Source: Eumeta japonica
Taxonomy: Eukaryota > Arthropoda > Insecta > Lepidoptera > Psychidae
DNA length: 64,000 nt
Direction of reading: 5' to 3'
Assembly (NCBI GenBank): GCA_005406025.1
Contig: BGZK01001427.1
Span: 62,001 to 126,000, forward strand
In this document: positions 11,624 to 21,534 of the stretch, piece by piece
How the letters are laid out: each line of letters begins with the position of its first letter
Position numbering within the stretch: position 1 is the stretch's first letter
Notes under the pieces: generated by a model
Seen by the model: the letters and a program-made list of their open reading frames with translations, nothing else
Database searches by the model: none
What the model was told of the DNA's origin: nothing
Program-made: the position numbers and the translations under genes

Positions 11624-13127
11624 TTAGAGATTTATTTTGTTACATCTATTTACGATATTCTTGCAGTATTTTATGAATTTGCCTCTCTTGTGTGCATCGT
11701 CCAAAATTTTCGGAAGGTGACGCCCCGAGATCAGGACGCCAATCTCCGCCTCCAGTGCCGCACGCTCCCGCAGGAACATATCGCAGTCCTCGAGAACGTG
11801 CAGCACGTCCTGAATTTTGGCGAGGTCACAGGCGCAGTGTGGTGAGTCCCGCAACCTGAATTCGGACAAGTATTGCGCTAACCTAACATGAGCCGTTAGG
11901 GTCTGCGCCACTTGGGACGTCATGTCGATGTTTCTGAGGACCCTGTACGCTTGTTCCACCCGGCGAAACAAGCGTTTGGTGATCTCACCCGTGCTTCCCT
12001 CGGTGTATCGTTGTTGCCACTCCTCCAGACTCGCCGCCCTAATCACTTTTTTTGCGTGTGACAGCGGAAACCGATCGTAGTCCACTGCCGTCTTCTTGGT
12101 GAGGGCGGCGCGTCTGGCGAGCTCGTCTGCACGCTCGTTACCCGCGATTCCGGCATGCACTCTAAGTCAAAATAGGAGCACAGTCCTGCCCTCCGCAACG
12201 ATCTCGGAGATGTCTCGCCTAGCTTCATGAGCCAGAGGGTGATAGGTTTTCGGGCCCGGTCAATACCTCCAGGGAAGACCTGGAGTCACTGAAAATGTTG
12301 ACCAGCCCGTCTTTACCGTTTTCATCCTCCGTATCGCTTTTTGCAGCGCGACCATCTCCGCCTGAAAGACCGTGCAGAAGGGATCGAGCCGGAGCGTCGA
12401 GTATCACGTTTCCTCACCATCCCGCCATTCCGTTAGGGCCGCACCGACTTTGCCCTCTCTTCGGCTTCCGTCAGTGTAAATCTGCAGCCCGACAACTGCG
12501 AGACGGTCCATTGTCTGGAAGTCGAGGTCCTCAACGCTCTCGTTCCCGATTTTGGGCACGTGCACAGGGTGAGGCAAGTCGCCGAAATACACGGGCCTCT
12601 CGAGCTCCCAGTCGACAAAAAATGTCCCCTAACTCTTTGCCGCGCTTAACCTCCTATAGCCAGGCCGCTTCCCTCAATCTTATGTCAAGAGGGAGCAGTC
12701 GCGAGAGGATCAGCGCGGAATGCAGAGACACTGTGCGGTGAGTCCGACACGCCTTAAGAGCGACGCTGCGGTGGACAGCGTCGAGCATCTTGCGCACGCC
12801 GAGCTTCCCTGTCGCCGGTGCCCAAGCGCACGATGCGTACAGCACGATTGGCTCTATCACGGTAATGTATATGGTCCTCACGACCTCCGGACTCAGACCC
12901 CACGTCGCCTTGGCCGCTCGGGCTAAATGCCTTTTACAAGCCTGGCGATATTGAATTATCTATGGTCATACCGAGGAAGCGTATTTGCCAACCAAGCTGA
13001 TCTGCTCGCCATTCATGTGCACCACTGGGTCGTTATATTTCAGCTTTTTTCGACTCGAACCCAGCTTATTTACCCCAGCTGCAAGCTAAAGCGTGGTTAG
13101 CCTTCCCATCGATCGACGAAGCCGCCT
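11624..13127 (-). pseudogene. R1-clade RT C-terminus, RNase H and zinc knuckle (broken)
   Basis: Reading leftwards: RT thumb region with VVRTIYITVIEPIVLYA and CAWAPATGKL (about 12880-12820); RNase H start IYTDGSRREGKVGAALTEW (about 12470) and IFSDSRSSLEVLTGP in another frame (about 12290), then MHAGIAGNERADELARRA at 12160 with conserved RNase H Gly, Asn, Ala and Asp positions; and a C-terminal C-x-C-x8-H-x4-C knuckle (HCACDLAKIQDVLHVLEDC) near 11820. At least four frame changes or stops separate these. GC content is about 55-60%, far above the flanks, which fits a recently active LINE rather than host DNA. Confidence 0.82.
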
Positions 13128-13234
13128 GTCCGGAGAACATCACTCTTCTGGTGGGCAAGGCCTGGGTGGAGGTGGGATAATTTGTCCGGAGAACATGAGG
13201 ACCACATCATTCGCGAACGCCTGAACGTATACGC
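13128..13234 (+). repeat. 107 bp direct repeat flanking the nested insertion, left copy
   Basis: It starts GTCCGGAGAACATCACTC and ends CGCCTGAACGTATACGC. Inside is a 43-base tail unit (13141-13183 or so) followed by a second GTCCGGAGAACAT. The right copy is 14130-14236, with only a handful of mismatches. Confidence 0.8.
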
Positions 13235-14129
13235 AAATGGTTAGATCATTTACCGTGGTACATTTGTTGCGGTAATTACGTACGCTGCAGCGATATGGTT
13301 CCGCAGGGCCAACTACCACGTGGTGCGTAGCGCGCTACTAAGAGCGCAGAGACCTACCTTGATCCTTCTGACCAGGGCATACAGGTCTACAAGCACGTAC
13401 GCGCTGCCGGTGCTGGAGGGGGTCCTGCCTGCTGACCTGGAGGTCGTTAGACGCAGGGAGGTGGATATCGAGCGTATAGGCAAAACTAACAGGGAGATTT
13501 TGGCCTTGTTCACAAAATCCACAAATAATTTATACGATATATGACAGGAGCGTTGGGAAGGTGCGCCGGAGGGTTGGGAGCTATACTCATTCTTTCCCGA
13601 TGTCAGGGAGAGAATGAACAAGGACACCATCGAGCCCGATTACGTTTCTTCGCAGATGCTCACCGGGCATGGTTGCTTCCGAAAGAGATTATATGAAATG
13701 AAGTTGAGTATAAGAAAGGACTGTGATTGCGGATGGTACGAGGAAACGAGGGATCATGTGCTGTGGCACTGCCCTCTGTGTGATGACGAACGTAAGGAGA
13801 TGATGGATAAACTGGAATACACTACTATAGGCCCGGTTCACTTCGCGGACCTCACGTCCACCAGGGGCAACTTCTACGCATTTAGGGGTTTCTGCTTATG
13901 GCTGGCATGAAAAGAGAAGTATGGTAAATAAAGGATATAAAAGGGATGATTCGAGAGAGACGCACGGATGAGCACTTTCTGTAATGTGACGTATGAAGCC
14001 TTAGGCGGCAGGCTCGCTAGATCATAGATTTGAATTTGATCAGAACAGATGTAGGGGTCCCTCAGACCCCGCGTTTCGGCCTTTATCACCCTTCTGGTGG
14101 GCAAGGCCTGGGTGGAGGTGGGATAATCT
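13235..14129 (+). mobile_element. Second R1-clade element (3' part) inserted in the first, opposite strand
   Basis: A + strand fragment begins within the RT C-terminal region (YAAAIW, then ALPVLEGVLPADLEVVRRRE), continues through TGHGCF and a CCHC knuckle, stops at 13910, and has a ~220 bp 3' UTR with a GGGGTC / GACCCC hairpin near 14054. Its last 45 bases (14085-14129, ending GGGTGGAGGTGGGATAATCT) abut GTCCGGAGAACAT of the host element. There is no poly-A, as in several R1-clade members. It is 5' truncated and differs in sequence from the host R1, so it is a separate family. Confidence 0.75.
13268..13910 (+). pseudogene. R1-clade ORF2 C-terminal fragment
   Basis: The frame reads VITYAAAIWFRRANYH and then PVLEGVLPADLEVVRRRE, has one in-frame TGA after NNLYDI at 13542-13544, then continues QERWEGAPEGWELYSFFPDV, SSQMLTGHGCFRKRLYEM and CDCGWYEETRDHVLWHC (C-x-C-x8-H-x4-C) to a stop at 13908-13910. 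Only one stop in about 640 bp suggests it is younger than its host element. Confidence 0.8.
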
Positions 14130-14236
14130 GTCCGGAGAACATCACCCTTCTGGCGGGCAAGGCGTGGGTGGAGGTGGGATAATTTGTCCGGAGAACATGA
14201 AGACCACATCACTCGCGAACGCCTGAACGTATACGC
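14130..14236 (+). repeat. 107 bp direct repeat flanking the nested insertion, right copy
   Basis: Same order of words as 13128-13234: target word, tail unit (here TTCTGGCGGGCAAGGCGTGG), target word, then CGCCTGAACGTATACGC. Downstream (right) it continues into intact R1 coding sequence, whereas the left copy continues into the inserted + strand element. This is a long target-site duplication or the result of an unequal exchange. Confidence 0.8.
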
Positions 14237-14651
14237 CGAGTTCTCGGAGTAAGAAGTCCAGAATAAGGTTTCAAAAGGTTGGGCCGGCTATAGAACCCTG
14301 TATACAACTCTTGGAGGTTCATTTTCTGGACTCCCTTCCAGCGTAGCGCACTATCACTTCGAAGTCTCGCAGGTATCCCCGCACCATGCCGTAGAGGTTC
14401 ACTGGGCAATTGTAAGCAAGCAGCTGGGCCTTCAACGCCAGCCACCACGCGTTGTCGAAGGCGCCCTCTATGTCCAATGACACCATTAAGATGATCTTCT
14501 TGAGAATTAACTCTTCGTAGATGTATGTCATTAAATCATAGAAGGCGTTCTCCGCCCCGCGCTGCGGCATGAAGCCATACTGCGTCGCCTGCAACCTCGG
14601 CATTAAATGCCATTGGAGGCGCCCGACCTGCATCCTCTCCATTAGAGTCAT
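14186..14651 (-). pseudogene. R1-clade reverse transcriptase core (broken)
   Basis: An open stretch 14651-14319 encodes RT palm motifs QYGFMPQRGAENAFYDLM and LDIEGAFDNAWW. After a frame change it continues as QGSIAGPTF with a stop in place of the following Trp, and then VYVQAFASDVVFMFSG, where the catalytic F-A-D-D is changed to F-A-S-D. The enzyme would be dead even if the frame were open. The coding sequence for this last motif contains the target word of the inserted tails (14186-14198). Confidence 0.82.
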
Positions 14652-14652
14652 A

Positions 14653-14998
14653 GTCTATTGCTAGATATATTGTAGTCTTTCCTTGGCTGACACCGACTCA
14701 AAAAATAACAATAATTGTAACTACATTATATTATCGTAATAATTTGATTGACTTTTAAGTAGTCTAATATTTGTCATTACATTTCATTTCATTCTAAAAA
14801 ATATTTTGATCATTGTTTGTTATTCATAGGTATGTGTTGAGTTAAATTTGAAGTGGATAGGCCTACCTATCTTCTTGCGTGGTAAACACAGATCGTACTT
14901 ACATATTGATAAGTAGAAAAAGTAACTTAATTATTAAGTTGTAGAAGAATACGCATTTTTTTTTACTTTTTAGTGCATAGTAAATTGTTTTGGAATAT
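14653..14998 (+). repeat. Dispersed repeat, right half (relative of 54434-54800)
   Basis: CTAGATATATTGTAG, then CCTTGGCTGACACCGACTC, TTCATAGGTATGTG and TTCTTGCGTGGTAAACACA appear in the same order as at 54434-54800. It starts abruptly at the truncated end of the R1 element. The full family member with both ends is at 54137-54814. Confidence 0.65.
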
Positions 14999-15001
14999 TT
15001 T

Positions 15002-15445
15002 GCACGCCTCACAAGCGGAGCGTTGAGGTGGTGCTCTACTCTCGACATGTCAAAAAACCCAGTATTTCGAAACTTAAATGATTTTTTTTTTTACTAATAT
15101 AACACTTATAGGGTAATATAAGTGCACTAATATCAAGTTAAATAATCTGTCTAGCACATATGGTATATTTTATAAATAATTATTTTGTTTAATAAAGTAA
15201 ATAATATTATTAAAATCAATCATTGTTGGACGTCCGCCAGTATGTGTTTATGGATCCATGTATGTGGCAGAGAAATTGGTCGAAAAATGTATCTTACCGG
15301 AACACTTTTTTTTATTATATAAAGTTATACCCTGTGCTGATTTCTAGTCAATATTAGCGTTCTAAGTACTGTCGTTTAATTATAATTTACAAAAAACTAA
15401 AAAACGACTGTGTATTGCACGCCTCACAAGCGGAGCGTTGAGGTG
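15002..15445 (+). repeat. Pair of 29 bp direct repeats 415 bp apart
   Basis: GCACGCCTCACAAGCGGAGC followed by GTTGAGGTG occurs exactly at about 15002-15030 and again at about 15417-15445. The word can fold on itself (CACGCCTCA with TGAGGTG). A partial inverted relative, GGTGAGGCATGCAC, lies at about 15638. The DNA between is AT-rich with nothing recognisable. Confidence 0.55.
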
Positions 15446-16007
15446 TTGTCTGTATATCTATATTTATATACAAATGAAGATTAGCCTTAAGCCATATGTG
15501 AAAAGTTGAGATCAGCGCATAAGCCATTATAAATATCTCACGAAATGGCGCGAAGTTTGAATTTGATAAATCTTTTTTTGGAATTTCATTATCAAAAACT
15601 CTATTAAAAATTTTTATTTTAGAAGTTAATGAACGCGGTGAGGCATGCACTTTTGGATTTTCCAATTTTTTTGTTTTAAAGTCGGTTTCTTTTTTGTTAA
15701 AATTTTTATTTGTTTTTTTGGTTGTACCCCGGGAAGAGGCAGAATAACTAAATAACTATTTACCACAATGTATAATAAATTAAGTTTCAGACGACTATTG
15801 TAAAAGTGAGTAGTGAAAGGGGGTGGCAAAAAACTGCGAAACGCCATTAAAAACTAACGGCTCCGGTCGAGAGCTGTAGACCTTCAAATCACTGAATTAA
15901 AATTTAAGATTTAAAAAAATGACCTATACACGTTACGTGAAAAGGTAACGTAGCATAACTGATTTTAAATCGGAATCTTATCGTACACGAATAACAGACT
16001 TTGACCG
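15446..16007. other. Unassigned AT-rich DNA
   Basis: It contains an AAAGTCGGTTTC word near 15679 that resembles the ends of the AACCGACTTC repeat family, but no second end or gene that I can support. Confidence 0.35.
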
Positions 16008-16099
16008 CTAAATGTCGACACTCGAGCATTGTTCCTCCCCAATGACTGCTGCTGGTCGACAAATGCGACACATGCCCTCCGTAGTCAATGACAAACCGT

Positions 16100-16560
16100 T
16101 TATATGTGCAAAACATACGAAATAACTAAGAAACGATCGGTATTGGAAGCGTGATCCAGCGGGAGCGCACCCTAGGCGCAGATACCGGGTGGTCTTGACG
16201 TGCAGACGGCGCAGTAAGCCGGAGCGAACACACGGGATGAACGCACATAACTTAACTGTCGCCGCACAGTGAACACTGCGCGGTACCGCACACACTCGTA
16301 CATGCGCGGAGCCCGACACTCCGGAACGCAGCTTGAAGGCACACTGCACACAGTAACACACTAAACTAAACGGGGTCCAGGGGACTAGACCGAAGGCGGC
16401 CGATCGCAACGGCGGAACAACCGGAACTCGTACTAAAATTCGGGCCATCCATTCACTTATATAGGCAAAATGTAGGAATGAACTAGAATCGTCTAGTGTA
16501 GAACCAGAGAGAATCAATATTTTTTTGTTGCGCAGCCACTGAAGCGGCAAACATCAAAAG
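16100..16560 (-). promoter_or_regulatory. GC-rich block with TATA-type candidate promoter on the - strand
   Basis: On the - strand CCTATATAAGTGAATGG lies near 16467-16451. It is followed about 45-90 bases downstream by a GC-rich stretch with GTTTAGTGTGTTACTGTG (about 16363) that looks like insect 5' untranslated sequence. A 180-codon open frame runs through 16550-16008 but begins upstream of the TATA word, matches no family and is best explained by base composition. Candidates are a host promoter with a first exon to the left, or a solo LTR. Confidence 0.35.
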
Positions 16561-16576
16561 TTTTGATGTTTGCCGC
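16544..16576. repeat. Perfect 33-base palindrome
   Basis: GCGGCAAACATCAAAA, a central G, and its exact reverse complement. Arms are 16 bp with no mismatch, at the right edge of the GC-rich block. Confidence 0.9.
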
Positions 16577-17083
16577 CTCACACTTTGTTGATCGCCGTCA
16601 CTCGGCTTGTTCGCTCACTCGATTCCGTGAGTACGATTAAGTCGTGTAATATTTTTATTGGGTTTTCAAAATGTCTCGCGTGTCAGATCAAATTTTATGG
16701 CAGGCCAGTTGTCGCTCACATATGGTCTAATACGTACATAGCAAAAAAACGTGAAATAATGTTGACGTAGACAAAACAATAAAAACGTTCTCCAGAAATA
16801 ACTAGGTAAAATAAAAAAAAAATACAGATAATTTTAATAAATATTCACACCAATACTAAAAACCGAAAACTAATTGTTTTTATGTGTTTGACGGGTCTAT
16901 AAGGCTAAATCGATTACGTCAGACTAAGTTGACTGATGTAGATAAAGAGTAATAGACTATTTGTCGTTATCTTCTAGAATGTAGAAATATCATGCATTTG
17001 GCAGTTGACGACATTTGTCACTAGATTCGTTTTGTGATCGCTTTATAAGAAAAAAAAGTGTGTGTGTATTAGTGTACACACGT

Positions 17084-17124
17084 AAGAAGTGAAACTTCTT
17101 TATGACATCATTTTCGAAAATGAT
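17084..17124. repeat. Cluster of short palindromes
   Basis: AAGAAGT/ACTTCTT arms around GAA at 17084-17100 and a perfect 18-base palindrome ATCATTTTCGAAAATGAT at 17107-17124. A GTGTGTGTA ... GTACACAC hairpin lies just upstream (about 17059-17081). The GAAGTxxxACTTC word recurs at 17721 and, imperfectly, at 49845 and 52035. Confidence 0.7.
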
Positions 17125-17301
17125 TTACTATTTACAACTTCACAGAAATTGGTTGAATAAAGCTAAATTAGATAAAGTTTATGCAAAGGCTTTTATTACC
17201 ATAGACATGGATACAAATAACTTTATAAAATTTTTTCGCTAATCACTTAATTAAAATATTATTTTCACGTCACTACTGAGTTTCAGAAATAGAAATGTTC
17301 A

Positions 17302-17502
17302 GAGTTTCATGTAGGAGACTTGGTAATGGTATATGTACCTAGAAGGGTGATAGGTAAAACTTTTCAATTAATGCGATGTTATAAAGGGCCATATAGAATT
17401 GTAGGAAAATTATCGAACGCTACATATAAAATCGAGTCACTCAATGAAAGAATGTGAGATATAGTTCATGTATGTCGGTTGAAAAGGTTTCAACTTAGAT
17501 AA
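17302..17502 (+). pseudogene. Ty3/gypsy integrase C-terminal fragment
   Basis: A 67-codon frame with one internal TGA encodes FHVGDLVMVYVPRR, then CYKGPYRIVGKL (the GPY/F-type module at the integrase C terminus) and HVCRLKRF, ending TAA. This is the end of a gypsy pol gene; nothing of the upstream protease, RT or integrase core is visible. Confidence 0.75.
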
Positions 17503-17542
17503 TAGGAAAATGTAATATATACAAACTGTAAGTAGATCTAGG

Positions 17543-17740
17543 GTGTTGACAGAAAGTATATGTGACAGGTGGCCTTAGTAACAATTATGTTTATGCCACG
17601 ATGACATTAATAACATTGAATAAATATGGCGCGTAACGGAAAAATGTTACCCAGAAATAAAGATGGCGCGTAACAGAAAAACGTTATGTTGCTATAAAAT
17701 TTCTCCCATGCGCCGATAAAGAAGTTTCACTTCAAAAATA
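17543..17740 (+). repeat. Possible gypsy 3' LTR or attached repeat ending GAAGTTTCACTTC
   Basis: It starts TGTTGACAGAAAGTATATG 40 bases after the integrase stop, where a 3' LTR would be expected. Inside are two copies of ATGGCGCGTAAC(A/G)GAAAAA 37 bp apart (17626, 17663) and a TATAAAA word. It ends near GATAAAGAAGTTTCACTTC (to about 17735). No second LTR is in the window, so the boundaries are guesses. Confidence 0.4.
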
Positions 17741-18985
17741 ATATTGAAACATATTTTAAAATGTCATCTAACAATAAATTTCGATACATACGATGTTTAC
17801 GGTTACGGGAAATACCGACCTATAAAATATATAACGACAATGATACTGGAATCGCAATCGAGAGCACATGGAAGAATTTATTCTCCGTCTATCCGAGAAG
17901 CATAGTAAACGTGGAAGTTTAATAAGGTTTTTCGTTGAAGCTATGAAACACCAACGGCGATGCGAAGAAACGTCGGCTCGCAAGTTATTAACTTTTAATT
18001 AAAGCTTGTATCTACTTAACTCTTGGTTTCATGTAGATAACAACAAACATAATATTATAGTAAAATGTCTTGTGATAATATTAATACTGTTAAACAAATA
18101 GTCGCAGTAAATACACGACTAGGAGTACGTAGACACACAACACCATGTCTGATATTCGTTCGTCACTGGGGCGCCGATGGCGTAGCGGCGGGAACGCACG
18201 GCGATTGGCCGAGCACGCTCTGCCCGGTACACTGTGATTGGGCTAATGAACAATCTCGCTAATTAGACAATCGCAGGACATCGTATATTCAGAGTAATGC
18301 ATAATAATCTTATTAGTTCAAGTGAACAATTTTTGTATAATATACAAGCATTTACAAATTGATTTCTTAAAAATAGTTTAGCAAATTTGATGATAATTTG
18401 TGTAATGATGACATGCTCTTCAAGTTTATCTATATGGATGCCTATACCCTAGAAAAACACGACGAAACGAAAAAAAATATTTTTGTAAGCTTTACTTTAT
18501 AGTAATATCTCTTAAAATTTTGTTGTGATGTGATTGTTGCTGTGCTACTGGATATAGTGCCAAGATAGCAACAGGTTCAACGTAATTTTCTTAACAACAA
18601 CAAACATAAGCAACTTTTCAGGTGGCAAATCATCGTGAAGCCACGGTAAAGACGAAAGACACCGAGTAAAGTTCGGCTGCCCGGGTACGGGTACTAATGA
18701 ACAATTACAACTTTAGACACAGTATTATAAAAATTTGATCATTTTTTTTAAGAATTCCGTAGGTACAAGAGTTCTAATCACTCGTGTTCGTCTGTCACAG
18801 CTAATTTGTTCAGAAACTACTGCACCGGTTATATTGAAAAGTTAGTACACATATGAATTTATGTTTTCCAAACACGGATATGTTATGAATATAAAGGTCA
18901 CTTTGAGGGTTAAATTTAAAATTTAAAGAAATGTTTTGAATATGTACCGTATCACATACTAAATGAAAAGGATCGTCATGAGGGT
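17741..18985. other. Unassigned intergenic DNA
   Basis: AT-rich with a short GC-richer patch near 18165-18235. Open frames here are short and unrecognised. Confidence 0.4.
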
Positions 18986-18989
18986 CTCA

Positions 18990-19004
18990 AATATATATAT
19001 ATAT

Positions 19005-19059
<55 letters not shown>
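18990..19059 (+). repeat. (AT)n(GT)n microsatellite
   Basis: A run of AT dinucleotides (about 18990-19005) passes into an uninterrupted GT run of about 26 units (about 19007-19059). Confidence 0.95.
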
Positions 19060-19060
<1 letters not shown>

Positions 19061-19635
19061 TATTTAATATAAAGTTGAAAACTGACGTTTTCCCTGGTTG
19101 TTTCTGAAGCTACTGAGCTTAACATTTTAAATAAAATAATTCTTTACTTAGTATATGTTACAGTAAAACATAATAAGCATATGGTCTTAAAATAGCCTGG
19201 TAAATCACTCAACATTGTGCGTACGACTTTATATTTATGATTGTTTCAATTACCACTAACAAATTTGAGTCGGATTTGAGAAATTGTGGCAGGTAGATAA
19301 AATATTTATCATAGGAACCCTTTCTACGTTAGTTAAACTTGCACTTGTGTGGTTTTTTAATATATTTTGGATACATGTCAAATGATTTCGAAAAAAACGT
19401 TATAAATATTAGTTCTATCTTTTCAGAAGCGCACACTAGTATTTTATTAGCGTAATATTATAATTAATCCATAATAATAATATCAAACAAATAAATAATA
19501 CAATATCAAACACTCGCAAATATTTTAAAGTTATGAAATTACAATACTTGTTTTTAATGCTTTTCATCTTTTCAGCCTTAAAACGACTTATTATGGCTAG
19601 GTTTTTAAAAATGAAAGGAATTGTTTGATATAATA

Positions 19636-20545
19636 AGTGTCGGATAACATTAATATAGATTTCCACACGGTACGATCTTTGCATACCTCTATTACCTCAT
19701 CGACGTCTCTCAATCTTTTCATGCAAGCTCGTCGGTTGCGGGTGCTTAAAATTTGGTTCTTTTTTAATATGCCACCAACGCGATCTGCAAAAAAAATTCT
19801 AGGGCGACCCTTGGCAACCTTTCCATCACACATATTCGCTCTACAGATTTGTTTCGTTAGTCTACTTTCCAGACGGTCAAACCACCGCCACATACCTCTT
19901 TCTACTCTAGACATCTTCCTCCTTCTTCTTCTACATCTTCCTTCAAACCACACCGCTCTCTAACATCAGTGTTTCTACATCTATCTTTCCGAGACACTCT
20001 ACACATACTACCCAGCGATCGCATCACCACTGCATTGATCCTACTTACATTTTTCTACTGTCATATCCAGCTTTCACTTATTATATAAGCGTAGGGATTA
20101 GAACGCCATTATGGATAACTAAGCGCACTTGTATTTAGACCCTTTTACTATTCACAATAGCGAGCAAGGCCCCATTCACTTTATTTCCCGCATTCACTCT
20201 CCTTTCGATATTTCTGTCACGTTTATCATCATTTGTAAACAGACTACCCGAGTATACAAACTCTTTCACTAGTTCTACTTTATATATCGCACTCAGTCGT
20301 ACTTCCGCCCCTTTCAAACGTCATCACCTTAGTCTTACCGACATTTACTTTCATACCCTTTTTCTTAACAGAATCATTGATTTTATTTATCATCTCCTGC
20401 GGCCCGAACGCCGACGGCGCCCGAATTACTTGGTCGTTGACGTACAGGAGGTATTTGATAAACAGCTCGTCCGTCCTTAGTCCACATTTATACTCTTTCA
20501 AATCATGCAAATGTCGATTACTAAAGCTCAAAATATCTTTTTGGC
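19636..20545 (-). pseudogene. RTE-clade LINE reverse transcriptase, remnant 1
   Basis: Reading leftwards from 20545: CGLRTDELFIKYLLYVNDQVI (the catalytic YADD box changed to YVND), GMKVNVGKTKVMTFERG, then in another frame VKEFVYSGSLFTNDDKRDR and RRVNAGNKVNGALLAIVNSK, a damaged stretch (19960-20134), and SRVERGMWRWFDRLESRLTK, ANMCDGKVAKGRPR, STRNRRACMKRL and DRTVWKSI. This is the RT palm to C-terminal region of an RTE element. The endonuclease and most of the RT are missing (5' truncation). Confidence 0.82.
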
Positions 20546-21343
20546 TTGAACTCACTTACCGTGACTTAACAGAGATAAGGTTGCACGAGGCTGGCACTAA
20601 AAATATTGTATCCCTTGATAAAATATTAATATGGGTTGGACACAGCTGTAAGGAGTTAAATAGAAATTAAAACAAAAAAGGTAAGCCATCAAAAAAAATA
20701 TCTAATACTGTTATGTGAAAATTCCGAACTTACGACACGTTATTGTCCTACTTAAACTGGTTTTTATAATTGCCACCAATAATGGGATGATATAAGGAAC
20801 TTTTTTTTTTATTAGATTGACATAAGTTAAAAGAAAAAAACATCTTATCCGACTTTTAAGAAACATAATGCTAAAAAAGAGATACAATCTTTAATTAGAA
20901 AACAGGCATTACTTTCATACAGATTTGGTCTTTTCCTGGAATCGCATCTGCATTTTCATTGCTCTGTTCTTCAATTAGCACAAAGCTCCATTCCTGTATT
21001 GCCAGGACTATAACGGTATTCCCCTTTGAGACTACCGACCGAGATGGACTAGATTGACTTGGAATGAGTGAAGACAAATACTATCCACAGAACTGGGTTT
21101 AAGCACAGTCATAACGTAAGTAGATTTATTGTCGGTTTTATTTTAACAACGTACTCTATGGCAATTCTACGTTAAAAATCAGCGTTTGATATTTCATTTC
21201 TTCGCTTTCAGCTTAATTTTTTTAAGTTACAATCAAATTTAACAATTTAATAGTCATATGTGGATATTAACATACATACGACATATGTTAAAGTCATTAT
21301 CCTTTCTATGTTACTCCGCAATAGGGTTAAAATAAGTCGGGTA
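20546..21343. other. Unassigned AT-rich DNA
   Basis: No gene or repeat recognised between the RTE remnant and the palindrome at 21344. Confidence 0.4.
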
Positions 21344-21381
21344 GTTAATGTTAAAGCCTTCATTAAGGCTTTAATATTAAC
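21344..21381. repeat. 38-base imperfect palindrome
   Basis: GTTAATGTTAAAGCCTT, spacer CATT, AAGGCTTTAATATTAAC. The 17-base arms have one mismatch. A very AT-rich stretch follows. Confidence 0.8.
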
Positions 21382-21534
21382 AACCATTATCATATGGTTT
21401 TATTATTTTTTTTTGTTTTTTTTTTAATATTTTAATATTAAATTTTTAAATTAATATTTAATTAATATATTTTTATTCTATTTATTAGTTATTGTAATAA
21501 ATTATTAATTATTATATACATATATAATACAAAA

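Larger units (their letters stand above)
11225..14652 (-). mobile_element. R1-clade non-LTR retrotransposon, 5' truncated, interrupted
   Basis: On the - strand the order is reverse transcriptase core (14651 to 14186), an interruption by a + strand element, RT C-terminal part (13127 to 12654), RNase H (12600 to 12120), a CCHC knuckle and stop at 11624, an AT-rich 3' UTR, and a poly-A run seen as T residues at 11225-11234. The RT block 'SLDIEGAFDNAWW' and the C-terminal layout are those of the R1 clade. The 5' end is missing: the sequence changes at 14653 into another repeat. Stops and frameshifts throughout make it inactive. Confidence 0.8.

Noticed and set aside
12295..12741. 148-codon open frame on the + strand
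   Set aside because: It is the antisense of the R1 RNase H/RT region, which gives recognisable motifs on the other strand.
16008..16550. 180-codon open frame on the - strand
   Set aside because: It lies in a GC-rich block, starts upstream of the only TATA word, is rich in Cys/Arg/Val in a pattern typical of CpG-rich non-coding DNA, and matches no family.
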